Origin: Amia ocellicauda
Lineage: Eukaryota; Chordata; Actinopteri; Amiiformes; Amiidae
Length of the DNA: 64,000 nt
Assembly: GCF_036373705.1 (NCBI RefSeq)
Contig: NC_089866.1
Coordinates: 25,785,001 to 25,849,000 of the forward strand
Direction of reading: 5' to 3'
The notes under the pieces are model-generated. The model was given only the letters and a program-made list of their open reading frames with translations. It made no database searches and was not told the origin of the DNA. This document shows positions 37,147-48,170 of this stretch, piece after piece. Position 1 is the first letter of the stretch; each line of letters starts with the position of its first letter. The position numbers and the translations under genes are program-made.

Positions 37147-40100
37147 ATGGCGGTCTTTTACAGGGGTGTGGTCCTGTCGCTGTATGTCGTCCTTGTGTTA
37201 TCCCAGGAGGGTAAGCAATTGCTTGGTTATATCATGTTAACATTGTAAAATATTGTGTAGTGTTTAGGGCAACGAAGCTTTCTGAAGCATAGGACTATTT
37301 GAAGCTATTGTACCAAAAATCCTTCACTGCGTCTGCTCTCTAGGGATATCTGCTGGTTAATGGTATTGCGACTTTGTGGTTCAGACCTTAAGCATGGTGG
37401 GAGTTGGATAAATCGACACGAATTGGTTTTGCATACGACAATGTCCGATGCTGGTGCGACATAAAGATGCTTAGTGTGCGGTGATTACATGGGTTCTGGC
37501 AAGTTGTTGCCAGACTTCAATACATTGTGATCTAGACACTCCTGAAGCATTGTGAAGCCTGCTTCGAGCATAACCTCCCTAATTCTATGCATCTAATTTT
37601 GTTTTAAGTGTATATACAACAGTTCGTGGCTGTGCTTTGTATGCACTTTGCTCTAATGTGTTAACCTTTAAACATTGTCGTGTTTCTGTGGTGGGATGAC
37701 CCTTTAAAATCTTCCAAATTAAAACTGGTGTATTTAACCAGTTTAACAAAGGTGTTAAATTTGACACTTTTGGTTCTTAATGGTTTTTGGTAACTTCAAC
37801 TTGCTCTTGTACATGGTACCTTCTACATAGACTTGTTGCAACTGACACCACTTACCCTGAGTGTGCAGTAGAGATTCCTTTTTGAATAGGAAGTGAGTAA
37901 ACTTGGATGGCTAATTCAATTATTCCCCTTTCCCCTGTAGATGTGACTATCCAATGTGGGACAGACTCATTGTCTGTAAATGTGACACTCCAGAGGCGCT
38001 TTTTACCTCTGGACCCATCTGGTCTGCTCCTGGGAAATTGCCCCCTTTCTACAGTGGTGGATGTAGCTGGAGGGCAGGCTGTGTTCCAGATGGGGCTTTT
38101 GGAGTGTTGTTCCATGCGCATGGTAGGACTGCACCCCCCTCCACCCCCAACCCTGGTTTTGGTATTCTAGAAATTTGCCTGAAGTGCTCTTAACTCTTGA
38201 AGGAAGTTTACTTGTCCAACATACTGGACTAATATTGATTTGAGAGTTGGGTGGAAATGAGATCCCAATGCCTTTCTTGTATCTCTGTCCCTAGGCTACT
38301 GCCAATGTCCTCACCTACAGTAATGTCTTGACCTACAAGCCCACAACATCTTCCTTCTACCCAACCCCATTCTCTATGCCTGTTGTGTGTGTCTACTCCA
38401 AGTGAGTACAAGATGTGTAACCCTGTGTTGTAGAATAAGTCCATCAGTGCAAGTCACTGAAGGACAAGTTAAGTTTGGAAATGCATCCCTGAATGGGACC
38501 AATGCAAAACCCATAATGTGTAAAGCTCCATTCAACAGGTGCAAACCTTTCAGTTGAGGAACGGCTTGGTCTCTACTCTTCAATGTACCTACCCCTGGAT
38601 ATTCTTTCCAGAACTTCAAGCTTTCATTGGCTATCTTCAACTGGAATTGTTCAGCCCTTGCTAAAACTACTTTACTGAATGCCCTTCAATACTTTCTTGA
38701 CTACAGTTCTGCTTTGTTTAACTTGGTATTGTCTATGTAGACCTCCTGGATGGGCTCCTCCATTGTATAACCCTGCTCTGGGAGATGCTGATGGGTTTGG
38801 ATATCTGGATTTCAGCATGGAGATCATGAAAGGTGAGACTCCAGCATAGCTTGATCAGTGGGCCCCTGCTGGGGAGAGCTGCTGTAACCCTCCTCTATTG
38901 CAGATGACTTCAGTGGCCCAAGAGTCTCCAGCACATTTTTCCTGGGATCCCTCATCCCCATCAAGGCTGCAGTGGCCCAGCAGTCCCACATGCCTCTGGT
39001 CCTATTCTTGGAGGAGTGTGTTGCTGCCACCTCTGCAAATCTGAGTGCTTCAAACCAGACCTACCCAATCATCTCAAACTATGGGTAATGCTTCAATTTA
39101 AAAACCTTGGGTACCTCTACACAGCCATGGTATTTGAAGTTCGTAGAGCACTCTCCACATGGTGTTGTCTAAAGCACTTAATAGGATTTGAGGAGCTTGC
39201 TGTAACTTGTAGCCATGCCACAAATGCACTGTGCATCTCCACTTATCTTCCTTTCCCCTACCTGTGCCACAGGTGTTTTGTGGATAGCCAGACCAGCAAC
39301 TCCAGGTTCCAGTCTAGATCCCATTCTTCTGAAATCCGCTTATTTGTACAGGCCTTTAGATTTCTGGAGGGAGTGGATGTAAGTAGCATGCTGGTAAAAG
39401 TCAAACTTCAACACCATTTGGCCATGGGGGGGGGGGGGGGTCTGGTCTTCAATTTATACTGTACTAGATGTGCAACTGTGTAGTGATCACTGGTGGCTCT
39501 CCCTAGGTTTATATCCATTGTCAGCTGGCTGCCTGGGACCCAGCACTGCTCAATGATCCCACCAAAAAAGCCTGTAATTTCAACCAGAGTACTAGCAAGT
39601 GAGTACTAAAGATGACTTTGGACCTACAATGTCCTATACAAATTAAATGGTCTCTTCCTGAAGTGTTCTAGAACACTATGTAATTGTTTACCTAACTAAG
39701 GTGGGTGGATCCTGATGGTGCCCAGAGTGCCTTATGTGGCTGCTGTTCCTCCAGCTGCAATACAAGAGTCAGGCGAGATGCAGGTATAGATCCACTGGTC
39801 TCCTGGGTGTACCTATGGTCAGGCTTGGCTTGACTCCCTTGTAGATGGCTTTCAAACCTTTGTGTCCACAGCTGAGCAGGGCCTGAGCCATATTACTGTC
39901 CTGGGACCTGTGAAGATCCTTGCTGAAGAACCAAGTGGTGCTTTGGAGACTGAGGCCCCTGCTGTGGTCATGCATGGTAACTCTCTTCATCCCTGTTTCA
40001 GATCTCCAGGTGGCTTTTTATAGGGGGGTGGTGGAATTGTACAAATCACTTACTGCATGAATGTATTGAAATTTTATAATGCCTAGAATAGCTTAAAGAC

Positions 40101-40391
40101 CCTGAACCAGTGACTGTTGTACCCCACCTGCCACTTGTAGACCTGATCCCTTGCTCCCTTCCTCTTTTCCCAGAGGGTGGCAAGTTTCCTCAGTGGGTGA
40201 CCTTGGTGGCCTGTGCCCTGCTGGTGTTGGCTGTGCTGGGTGCCCTGTCTATGGTGTACTACTTCTGTGTGTGGCAGCGTGCTTCTGTGACCAGCAAGAT
40301 GGGGCAAGAGCTGCTCATCCCTGTGCAGATTGATGACCTGCACAGGGCAGTGGGCATAATCCACTGCAGCTTCCCAAAGGAGTCCTATTGA
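37147..40391 (+). CDS. ZP3-type egg-coat glycoprotein, gene 3 of cluster
   Basis: Ten exons: 37147-37210, 37941-38122, 38295-38401, 38741-38832, 38904-39084, 39273-39378, 39507-39598, 39701-39783, 39872-39976 and 40174-40391. They encode 409 residues with GT-AG borders. A short hydrophobic leader (VVLSLYVVLVLS) precedes ZP-N (DVTIQCGTDSLSV). ZP-C shows YIHCQLAAWD, KKACNFN and LCGCCSSSC, then the furin site RVRR, the hydrophobic patch TVLGPVKI and a transmembrane segment (WVTLVACALLVLAVLGALSM). The cytoplasmic tail is longer than in gene 1. Same orientation as gene 2 and about 2 kb after its polyadenylation signal, so a tandem duplicate. It looks fully functional. Confidence 0.94.
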
Positions 40392-40411
40392 ACCATTTGT
40401 CTGTAAAGTTC

Positions 40412-40417
40412 ATTAAA
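40412..40417 (+). terminator. ZP gene 3 polyadenylation signal
   Basis: ATTAAA 21 bases after the stop codon, giving a very short 3' UTR. Confidence 0.7.
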
Positions 40418-42505
40418 CCACTTCCATGCAGTACCTTTGTCTCTTTACTTCTTTCAATTATGGGTCCTGCACCAATATATTTAGCTCTTGTATTTGTTTA
40501 TGCTAGCAAGACCTTGTTACTCGGTCTCATGGAATACTCAATTTGAAGGAGTTTGGGTAGATCTAGAGGTGTGTGTGTCCCCGTCCCCCCCCCACTCTAA
40601 AGTGGGTAGTGTAGCTTTATGGAGTCTTATGATCTTGGCTCTGATTTTTGGGTAGCATAGGCCTTTCCCATTTAACTAAGACCAAATACTCCCACCTAGC
40701 CATTATCTTCGTCATATTAAGCTTGGTTTGCATATTAATCTGGAATTGTATTGCCTGGCTTTAATAAGTGTCTATACACTGCTGAGAACACCCTTGTAAA
40801 GGGTTTAAAATTTAGTTTCCTTGGCAGGACATACCTGAGCAACTGTGAAATGGGCCCTTCCCCATCCAACCCACTGCATTCATCCAAAAATAAAACTAGG
40901 TTTCCCATATACGTCCATGATAAATTAGAGTAATTTCTGACTAGTTTAAATGGAAGTTTCATAAACTGGTATGGCTGATCTACCCCCTTTTTAACTCTCC
41001 ATGTGCATATAGATCGTCTCCCTGCCCATCTCTAAATATGTTCAGGGTGCACTATTACATGCCTGGAATAGCAGGGTAAAAATTGTGTGTGGTGCACTGC
41101 TAGGTTTCACTTTTGTAAGTATTTAAAGGTACTTCACATTAGTAAACTGAAGCACAATGGCAGTATTAATTGCTAACATTGAATAACAGATTTTAAGTGG
41201 TCTTGCCTAAACATTTTCATTTAAAGGTTTTACTATTTTTAGACCAGTTTATTTAAATCCTTTATTGTACATTGGGGAAAGATTTATGAGCAGGTTTTAA
41301 TTTTAGTCATCTTTCAGATGGGTCTTTATTTTTGAACCTTACTGCATACACATCCATTCTATATACTGTATAACTGCATTCAATTACCTGAAATTGCTCA
41401 CTACTCTATAGAATCTGTGCTCCTTGACAATCTTGTAGTAGATTAGTCTTTTAATTACTTTGTGTGTGTGTATAGGGGCAGCACTTGTGTGGTACTTGAG
41501 GTTGCATAGTCTGGGAGTCTGTCAGAATAAGGAATTTGCTCAACAAAGACCATTGGAGTACAAATCAAAGCCCTACAGCTTTGAACTGATCTTTGCACCC
41601 ACTCTAGTTAGTGATTGTATCTTTCCACTGGTGAAAAGTAGTAGCTAATATTTGTCTGCAGTAACTACAATCCTATAAACCACAGGGAAAATGTTGCATA
41701 TGACTAGTCTCTAACACTACTTCTAACTTTACTACAAGAACAGTTCATCTTTTGATATCCCTTCTTTGTATGCCACCTTTTTAACTTTTAAGTCTTTGAA
41801 TTGGAGATTGCTGTCATTCATGTCCCTTGCTTAGTTTTTTGGAAACTATTTTTTTCATTAGGGCGCACAGGGGGTGTAAGTGACGAAGCTTATGCCACCT
41901 GGAGAAAGTTGCCAAAGAAAATGCAGCCTAACCGCCCACCCCCCAATAAAACAAATGTGCCCCCTATCTTAAGATAAAGGTGTCATAGCTCTCAAGCTTT
42001 CAAAGTGTGAATGAGAGTCACCAGCAGCCTGGGGGGGCAGGTATTTGTTGAAGGGGGGGACCTGTCAGGTAGCACTTGCAAATATTACAGATTGTGGACA
42101 TGTTGCAATTTGGACTCTTGGTTGCAAATTATTTGCCATTGCCTCTCCTTGACAGTTTTGGAAATAAATAAGTGATAAGAGTCTTCTTTTTGCAGGTGCT
42201 TCCTCCCTCTGAGTTGCAGAACTCTCCAGGGGGAGCAGTGCTCATGCCTGGTGTTTTGAAAGCTATTCCTACACTTCACACAAGGGGGCTCTCTCCGAGT
42301 GCAGTGCCCAGGCAGTGAGCCGTCTTGTCCTCAGAGCTGCCTCTCTCAAGGACGGCCTGTGATAATGCTGAATTTGCTGCATAGTGAAAAATAAGTCTGG
42401 GGCTTGTTTTTATCCTTGACAGTATTCTGAAGTACTTGGTATAACCCATATTATCTTAGTATATGGATAATAAGGTGCTTTAATTTATTTATTTCCAGTT
42501 GCAAG

Positions 42506-42509
<4 letters not shown>
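40418..42509. other. Intergenic DNA after ZP gene 3
   Basis: AT-rich and non-coding. Short open frames (for example 41460-41648) lack any recognisable similarity. Confidence 0.6.

Positions 42510-42539
<30 letters not shown>
42510..42539. repeat. (TA)n microsatellite
   Basis: Pure TA run directly at the left end of a Tc1 element, which uses TA as target. Confidence 0.85.
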
Positions 42540-42542
<3 letters not shown>

Positions 42543-43476
42543 GATCAGCCATAACATTATGACCACTGACAGGTGAAGTGAATAACACTGATAATCTTGT
42601 TATCATGGCACCTGTCAGTGGGTGGGATAAATTAGGCAGCAAGTGAACATTTTGTCCTCAAAGTTGATGTGTTAGAAGCAGGAAAAATGGGCAAGCGTAA
42701 GGATCTGAGCGACTCTGACAAGGGCCAAATTGTGATGGCTAGACGACTGGGTCAGAGCATCTCCAAAACTGCAGCTCTTGTAGGGTGTTCCTGGTCTGCA
42801 GTGGTCAGTACCTATCAAAAGTGGTCCAAGGAAGGAAAAGCAGTGAACCGGCAACAGGCGGCCAAGGCTTATTGATGCACATCGGGAGCAAAGGCTGGCC
42901 CGATCCAACAGATGAGCTACTGTAGCTCAAATTGCTGAAAAAGTTAATGCTGGTTCTGATAGAAAGGTGTGAGAACACACAGTGCATCCCAGTTTGTTGT
43001 GTATGGGGCTGTGTAGCCGCAGACCAGTCAGGGTACCTTGGGTCCTGCCATTCATGTGGATGTTACTTTGACACGTACCACCTACCTAAGCATTGTTGCA
43101 GACCATGAACACCCTTTCATGGAAATGGTATTCCCTGATGGCATTGGCCTCTTTCAGCAGGATAATGCACCCTGCCACAAAGCAAAAATGGTTCAGGAAT
43201 GGTTTGAGGTGTTGACTTGGCCTCCAAATTCCCCAGATCTCAATCCAATCGAGCATCTGTGGGATGTGCTGGATAAACAAATCCGATCCATGGAGGCCCC
43301 ACCTCGCAATTTACAGGACTTAAAGGATCTGCTGCTAATGTCTTGGTGCCAGATACCACAGCACACCTTCAGAGGTCTAGTGGAGTCCATGCCTCGACAG
43401 GTCAGGGCTGTTTTGGTGGCAAAAGGGGGACCTACACAATATTAGGCAGGTGGTCATAATGTTATGGCTGATCGGT
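42540..43476 (+). mobile_element. Internally deleted Tc1/mariner transposon (ACCGATCAGCC ends)
   Basis: ACCGATCAGCCATAACATTA at the left and its reverse complement ending at 43476 define the element. The N-terminal transposase HTH ([20 protein letters not shown]) is encoded at about 42687 onward. The C-terminal part (QQDNAPCHKAK and [14 protein letters not shown]) is at 43038-43445. The middle, including the first catalytic D, is deleted and frameshifted, so the transposase cannot be active. Confidence 0.9.
42669..43445 (+). pseudogene. Deleted transposase of the ACCGATCAGCC element
   Basis: Two separate frames: 42669-42875 (DNA-binding HTH) and 43038-43445 (second D and E of the DDE triad, ending AKGGPTQY). 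Compared with other Tc1 transposases about 100 residues are missing between them. Confidence 0.85.
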
Positions 43477-43493
43477 GTATATATATATATATA

Positions 43494-44704
43494 CACTCAC
43501 CTAAAGGATTATTAGGAACACCTGTTCAATTTCTCATTAATGCAATTATCTAACCAACCAATCACATGGCAGTTGCTTCAATGCATTTAGGGGTGTGGTC
43601 CTGGTCAAGACAATCTCCTGAACTCCAAACTGAATGTCTGAATGGGACAGAAAGGTGATTTAAGCAATTTTGAGGGTGGCATGGTTGTTGGTGCCAGACG
43701 GGCCGGTCTGAGTATTTCACAATCTGCTCAGTTACTGGGATTTTCACGCACAACCATTTCTAGGGTTTACAAAGAATGGTGTGAAAAGGGAAAAACATCC
43801 AGTATGCGGCAGTCCTGTGGGCGAAAATGCCTTGTTGATGCTAGAGGTCAGAGGAGAATGGGCCGACTGATTCAAGCTGATAGAAGAGCAACTTTGACTG
43901 AAATAACCACTCGTTACAACCGAGGTATGCAGCAAAGCATTTGTGAAGCCACAACACGTACAACCTTGAGGCGGATGGGCTACAACAGCAGAAGACCCCA
44001 CCGGGTACCACTCATCTCCACTACAAATAGGAAAAAGAGGCTACAATTTGCACAAGCTCACCAAAATTGGACAGTTGAAGACTGGAAAAATGTTGCCTGG
44101 TCTGATGAGTCTCGATTTCTGTTGAGACATTCAGATGGTAGAGTCAGAATTTGGCGTAAACAGAATGAGAACATGGATCCATCATGCCTTGTTACCACTG
44201 TGCAGGCTGGTGGTGGTGGTGTAATGGTGTGGGGGATGTTTTCTTGGCACACTTTAGGCCCCTTAGTGCCAATTGGGCATCGTTTAAATGCCACGGCCTA
44301 CCTGAGCATTGTTTCTGACCATGTCCATCCCTTTATGACCACCATGTACCCATCCTCTGATGGCTACTTCCAGCAGGATAATGCACCAGGTCGAATCATT
44401 TCAAATTGGTTTCTTGAACATGACAATGAGTTCACTGTACTAAACTGGCCCCCACAGTCACCAGATCTCAACCCAATAGAGCATCTTTGGGATGTGGTGG
44501 AACGGGAGCTTCGTGCCCTGGATGTGCATCCCACAAATCTCCATCAACTGCAAGATGCTATCCTATCAATATGGGCCAACATTTCTAAAGAATGCTTTCA
44601 GCACCTTGTTGAATCAGTGCCATGTAGAATTAGGCAGTTCTGAAGGCGAAAGGGGGTCAAACACAGTATTAGTATGGTGTTCCTAATAATCCTTTAGGTG
44701 AGTG
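43494..44704 (+). mobile_element. Tc1/mariner transposon, complete ends (CACTCACCTAAAGG family)
   Basis: CACTCACCTAAAGGATTATT at 43494 is mirrored at 44704 and flanked by TA on both sides. At 1211 bases it is the best-preserved of the four copies in the window. It sits 17 bases from the previous Tc1 element across a TA run. Confidence 0.95.
43642..44643 (+). CDS. Tc1 transposase, nearly intact (333 codons)
   Basis: A cut-and-paste DDE transposase. N-terminal HTH (FEGGMVVGARRAGLSISQSA), second HTH (QRRMGRLIQADRRATLTEI) and DDE domain with VAWSDESRF, FQQDNAP and [14 protein letters not shown]. Compared with the copy at 22587 it lost four residues after FQQDNAP (the CHK motif) and ends early in RIRQF by a frameshift in place of the KAKGGQTQY tail. 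The small deletion next to the second catalytic D makes activity doubtful. Confidence 0.9.
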   Translation: MGQKGDLSNFEGGMVVGARRAGLSISQSAQLLGFSRTTISRVYKEWCEKGKTSSMRQSCGRKCLVDARGQRRMGRLIQADRRATLTEITTRYNRGMQQSICEATTRTTLRRMGYNSRRPHRVPLISTTNRKKRLQFAQAHQNWTVEDWKNVAWSDESRFLLRHSDGRVRIWRKQNENMDPSCLVTTVQAGGGGVMVWGMFSWHTLGPLVPIGHRLNATAYLSIVSDHVHPFMTTMYPSSDGYFQQDNAPGRIISNWFLEHDNEFTVLNWPPQSPDLNPIEHLWDVVERELRALDVHPTNLHQLQDAILSIWANISKECFQHLVESVPCRIRQF

Positions 44705-44730
44705 TATATATATATATATACATATATATA

Positions 44731-45611
44731 CAGTGAGGGAAAAAAGTATTTGATCCCCTGCTGATTTTGTACGTTTGCTCACTGACAAAGAAATGATTAG
44801 TCTATAATTTTAATGGTAAGTGTGTTTTAGCAGTGAGAGACAGAATAACAACAAAAAACCCAGAAAAACGCATTTCAAAAAAGTTATAAATTGATTTGCA
44901 TGTTAATGAGGGAAATAAGTATTTGACCCCTTCGACTTAGTACTTGGTGGCAAAACCCTTGTTGGCAATCATCCTGGTTTGCACACATCTCAGGAGGGAT
45001 TTTGTCCCACTACTCTTTGCAGATCCTCTCCAAGTCATTAAGGTTTCGAGGCTGACGTTTGGCAACTCGAACCTTCAGCTCCCTCCACAGATTTTCTATG
45101 GAATGAAGGTCTGGAGACTGGCTAGGCCACTCCAGGACCTTAATGTGCTTCTTCTTGAGCCACTCCTTTGTTGCCTTGGCTGTGTGTTTTGGGTCATTGT
45201 CATGCTGGAATACCCATCCACGACCCATTTTCAATGCCCTGGCTGAGGGAAGAAGGTTCTCACCCAAGATTTGATGGTACATGGCCCCGTCCATCGTCCC
45301 TTTGATGCGGTGCAGTTGTCCTGTCCCCTTAGCAGAAAAACACCCCCAAAGCATAATGTTTCCACCTCCATGTTTGTCGGTGGGGATGGTGTTCTTGGGG
45401 TCATTCCTCCTCCTCCAAACACGGCGAGTTGAGTTGATGCCAAAGAGCTTGATTTTGGTCTCATCTGACCACAACACTTTCACCCAGTTCTCCTCTGAAT
45501 CATTCAGATGTTGGCAAACTTCAGACGGGCCTGTACATGTGCTTTCTTGAGCAGGGGGACCTTGCGGACGCTGCAGGATTTCAGTCCTTCACGGCGTAGT
45601 GTCTTACCAAT
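44731..45611 (-). mobile_element. Tc1-like transposon (CAGTGAGGGAAAAAAG end), truncated
   Basis: The 3' terminal repeat CAGTGAGGGAAAAAAGTATT starts at 44731. The transposase reads leftward and breaks at about 45611, where LTR-element sequence begins without the other terminal repeat. A different Tc1 subfamily from its two left-hand neighbours. Confidence 0.9.
45010..45608 (-). pseudogene. Truncated, frameshifted Tc1 transposase
   Basis: Frame 45010-45483 carries the DDE domain ([42 protein letters not shown]). The HTH-side segment ([20 protein letters not shown]) is in another frame at about 45504-45600, so one frameshift lies near 45500. The N-terminus is missing. Confidence 0.88.
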
Positions 45612-45614
45612 AAG

Positions 45615-45968
45615 ATGGAGGTTATCCAAGGAGGTCAGTCTGACATGAAGACAGCTGTTCAGGAGTTCATGGAGAAACGGAGCCAGCAACAGCAGGAGGA
45701 TAAGGCCATGCAGCCAGAGGAGGCAAAGCTCTCGCAGGTGCCCTGTTTCCAGCCTGAAGGAGAAGAGGAAGGGCCTCTTCAACTGCAGTCTTCCCCAACC
45801 ACTGATTGCAAGGTCTGTCCAGTGTGCCTTGCAGGGGAAGAGTGGTGTTTCCAGGTTGGACAACCTGGGCATGTTTCACCTGACGGAGAGGAATACTGGG
45901 AAGGGGGAAGAGCCTTACCAGTAGAATGCTGTCTGGAGCCTGAGGAGAAAGAGGAGAGCTGGAGCTGA
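45615..45968 (+). pseudogene. Left part of LTR-element ORF (possible gag-like)
   Basis: 117 codons rich in E, Q and P. It contains a cysteine/histidine-rich patch, CKVCPVCLAGEEWCFQVGQP then GH, which is only loosely like a zinc knuckle. It stops at TGA 45966. The next frame is open from 45925, so the two halves were probably one ORF before a frameshift. Function unknown. Confidence 0.5.
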
Positions 45969-47094
45969 GCAGGAGACGTCGCTGACGTCCTGCATTGAGG
46001 AGGAGGTCAAGCTTCTCTCCCTCTTCACCCCAGAGAGAGGGGTGGAGTTAAATGCCTTCCCTGAGCCTGAAGATGAGGTGGAGTTTCCCTCCCTCACAGA
46101 GCTGCAATGGGAGGAACTGGTGCCTTGGCAAAAGACACAAGGAGAAGATGAGGAAGACCTGCCAGGGAGAGAGGAAGATGAGGAACTGCTTCTTCCACCA
46201 TGGCCGATACACGAGGAAGACCGGCCAGGGAGAGAGGAAGAAGAGGACCTGCTGTGGCTAGAGCAAGAGAGCCTCTGGCCTTGTCTGCCGCCAGAGCCAC
46301 AGAGGGCCGAGGTGTTCCTGCCGCAGGAGCCACAGAGGGCCGAGGTGTTCCTGCCGCCGGAGCCACAGAGGGCGAAACCCGAGTATCCAGTGTCCAAGAG
46401 GGAGGAGCCTGAGTGTCAGAACACCGGAGGGAGAGACCTGAGTGTCCCATGTCCGAGAGGGAGGAGCTCGAGTGTCCAGAGCCCCGGAAGGGAGGAACCC
46501 GAGTATCCCGTGTCGGAGAGGGAGGAGCCCGAGTGTCCAGAGCCCCGGAGGGAGGAACCCGAGTCTCCCGTGTCGGAGAGGGAGGGACCCGAGTGTCCAG
46601 AGCCCCGGAGGGAGGAGCCCAAGTATCCTGAAGATGAGGAAGAGGTGCTGCCTTCCTCGTCCCACTCCAAAGGTGAGTGTCCGCCACCATACCTGGTGGA
46701 AGAGTATCCGCCACCGTGTCTGGCAGAAGAGAGTCTGCCCCTGAGCACTGAGGAGCTACCAGCAGAAGATGACTTCAGGAAGGAGTCACCATCTGTCTCC
46801 TCAGATGCCACACCAGAACAGGAGGTGCCTACAATCCAGGAGAAGGCATCACCTGTTGTCCCCTGCACTGAATCAGAGGGGAAGATTATACCAGGCCCTG
46901 AATCTGGGGAGCAGCCGCAAAAGGAACAGCACCCGCAGACGCTGCAGTTAACTCAGTCGGGATCCCGGAAGACAGAGGAGTCGCAGCAACCAGAGGGTGA
47001 GACTCTTGTGCTTCCTCCAACAGGTCTCCGGGACATCCAGAGTTCCTGTCCTCGACCTGAGTTCCTGGCTGCAGAAAAGGAGATGGAGACCTGA
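45925..47094 (+). CDS. Acidic, proline-rich repeat ORF of the LTR element
   Basis: Open from 45925 to the stop at 47092-47094, about 389 codons, with no ATG near the start (a GTG at 46042 is the first in-frame alternative start I note). The protein is strongly acidic (DEEDLPGREEDEELL), followed by 33-base PEPQRAEVFLP repeats and then 60-base repeats that encode EEPEYPVSEREEPECPEPRR-like units. No enzyme motif, membrane helix or known domain was recognised. It is probably read as the downstream part of the 45615 ORF. Confidence 0.6.
   Translation, partial: NAVWSLRRKRRAGAEQETSLTSCIEEEVKLLSLFTPERGVELNAFPEPEDEVEFPSLTELQWEELVPWQKTQGEDEEDLPGREEDEELLLPPWPIHEEDRPGREEEEDLLWLEQESLWPCLPPEPQRAEVFLPQEPQRAEVFLPPEPQRAKPEYPVSKREEPECQNTGGRDLSVPCPRGRSSSVQSPGREEPEYPVSEREEPECPEPRREEPESPVSEREGPECPEPRREEPKYPEDEEEVLPSSSHSKGECPPPYLVEEYPPPCLAEESLPLSTEELPAEDDFRKESPSVSSDATPEQEVPTIQEKASPVVPCTESEGKIIPGPESGEQPQKEQHPQTLQLTQSGSRKTEESQQPEGETLVLPPTGLRDIQSSCPRPEFLAAEKEMET
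46301..46380 (+). repeat. 33-base coding tandem repeat
   Basis: Units of 33 bases encoding PQEPQRAEVFL-type peptide, about 2.5 copies, inside the LTR-element ORF and in frame. Confidence 0.85.
46381..46630 (+). repeat. 60-base coding tandem repeat
   Basis: Four units; the two from 46501 and 46561 align base for base over 60 positions. Lengths are multiples of three, so the frame is kept. Earlier units contain small indels. Confidence 0.92.
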
Positions 47095-47446
47095 TGCATG
47101 CCCAGGACCTGCTGTGTCTCCAGGCTGGAGCAGAGACTGGAGGGGAGCCAAGTGATACTGTGGAAGCAGAGAGGTCTCCGCCAGAGAAGCCTGGTTCCTG
47201 GAGGGATCAGTGAGCAACATGGGAGCCATCTTCATGGCAGTCCACCCCGAGGACCAGATGGGTGCGATACGGAGAAGGACAGGACATGGGGGAATGACAC
47301 ATCCACCGGGAGTAGACCCAGCAGATGGAGACCCCATATGGCTCTTCGGCCCACCCACCCGCCCCTTGTGTCTTTTGGAGGGGGGCTTGGCCGTGGTATG
47401 GCCATCATCGTGTGCGCCCATGGCTTCACTCTTGAGGGGGAGGCTA

Positions 47447-48170
47447 TGTAGCAGTGTCAGAGGCAAGGCTGGGGTCAGGGCGGGTCTTTCAGTGGAGGAG
47501 ACTACAAAACCCCTCCTCCAAGACTCCAAACCCCAGAAGCCAGCAGGGCTCCTGATGGCCATAGCCCCGCCCACCACTTCCCCTATAAAAGGAAGAAGGA
47601 AGCGAACCAGTGTATGCATGCTTGGCTGGGGTAGCAAGGTGCACAGGAGGGCGAAAAGACGACGGCGAGAGGCGAGAGGCGAGAGGCGAGAGGCGAGAGG
47701 CGAGAGGCGAGAGGCGAGAGGCGAGAGGCGAGAGGCGAGAGAGTGGAAGAGCAGGAGAAAGAAGGGATAAGTTCACAGTTGATGGATTCACTGGCTTACG
47801 ACCCTTTTTCTGGACCTGGACCATTCTCCCTCTTAAACCCCGGACTGTCTGACAACCTCCCATTGGTAACGAACTTTGATTACGGACTGTGACTACGAAC
47901 CTGCCTTGCCCCTGGCGTGCTTCTGTTTGCCCGGTGTTCGGCTCCATTATTGTTATTGTTTGTTTTGTAGTTAGGGATTGTTTACGTTTAGTTAGTGCTC
48001 GGACAGAGCTAGGTTTTGTTTTGCTTTTTGACACTGTGCCTGCCATTTAGGGAAGCAATAAAACAACAGCAAGCCTGTTTTGTACCCTTTGCCTGCCTTC
48101 CTACTGTGTGTTTCAAGACCAGACCCCACCTACATACAGCCCTGTCTTGTGACGGGCCCCCCAACCCGTT

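Noticed and set aside
45504-46261. Extra open frames at the Tc1/LTR junction
   Set aside because: The minus frame mixes transposase with antisense of the LTR ORF, and the plus shadows have no features.
46094-46868. Long antisense open frames opposite the acidic LTR ORF
   Set aside because: They arise from low stop-codon density of the GC-rich repeats and show no domain; the plus frame has the coherent repeats.
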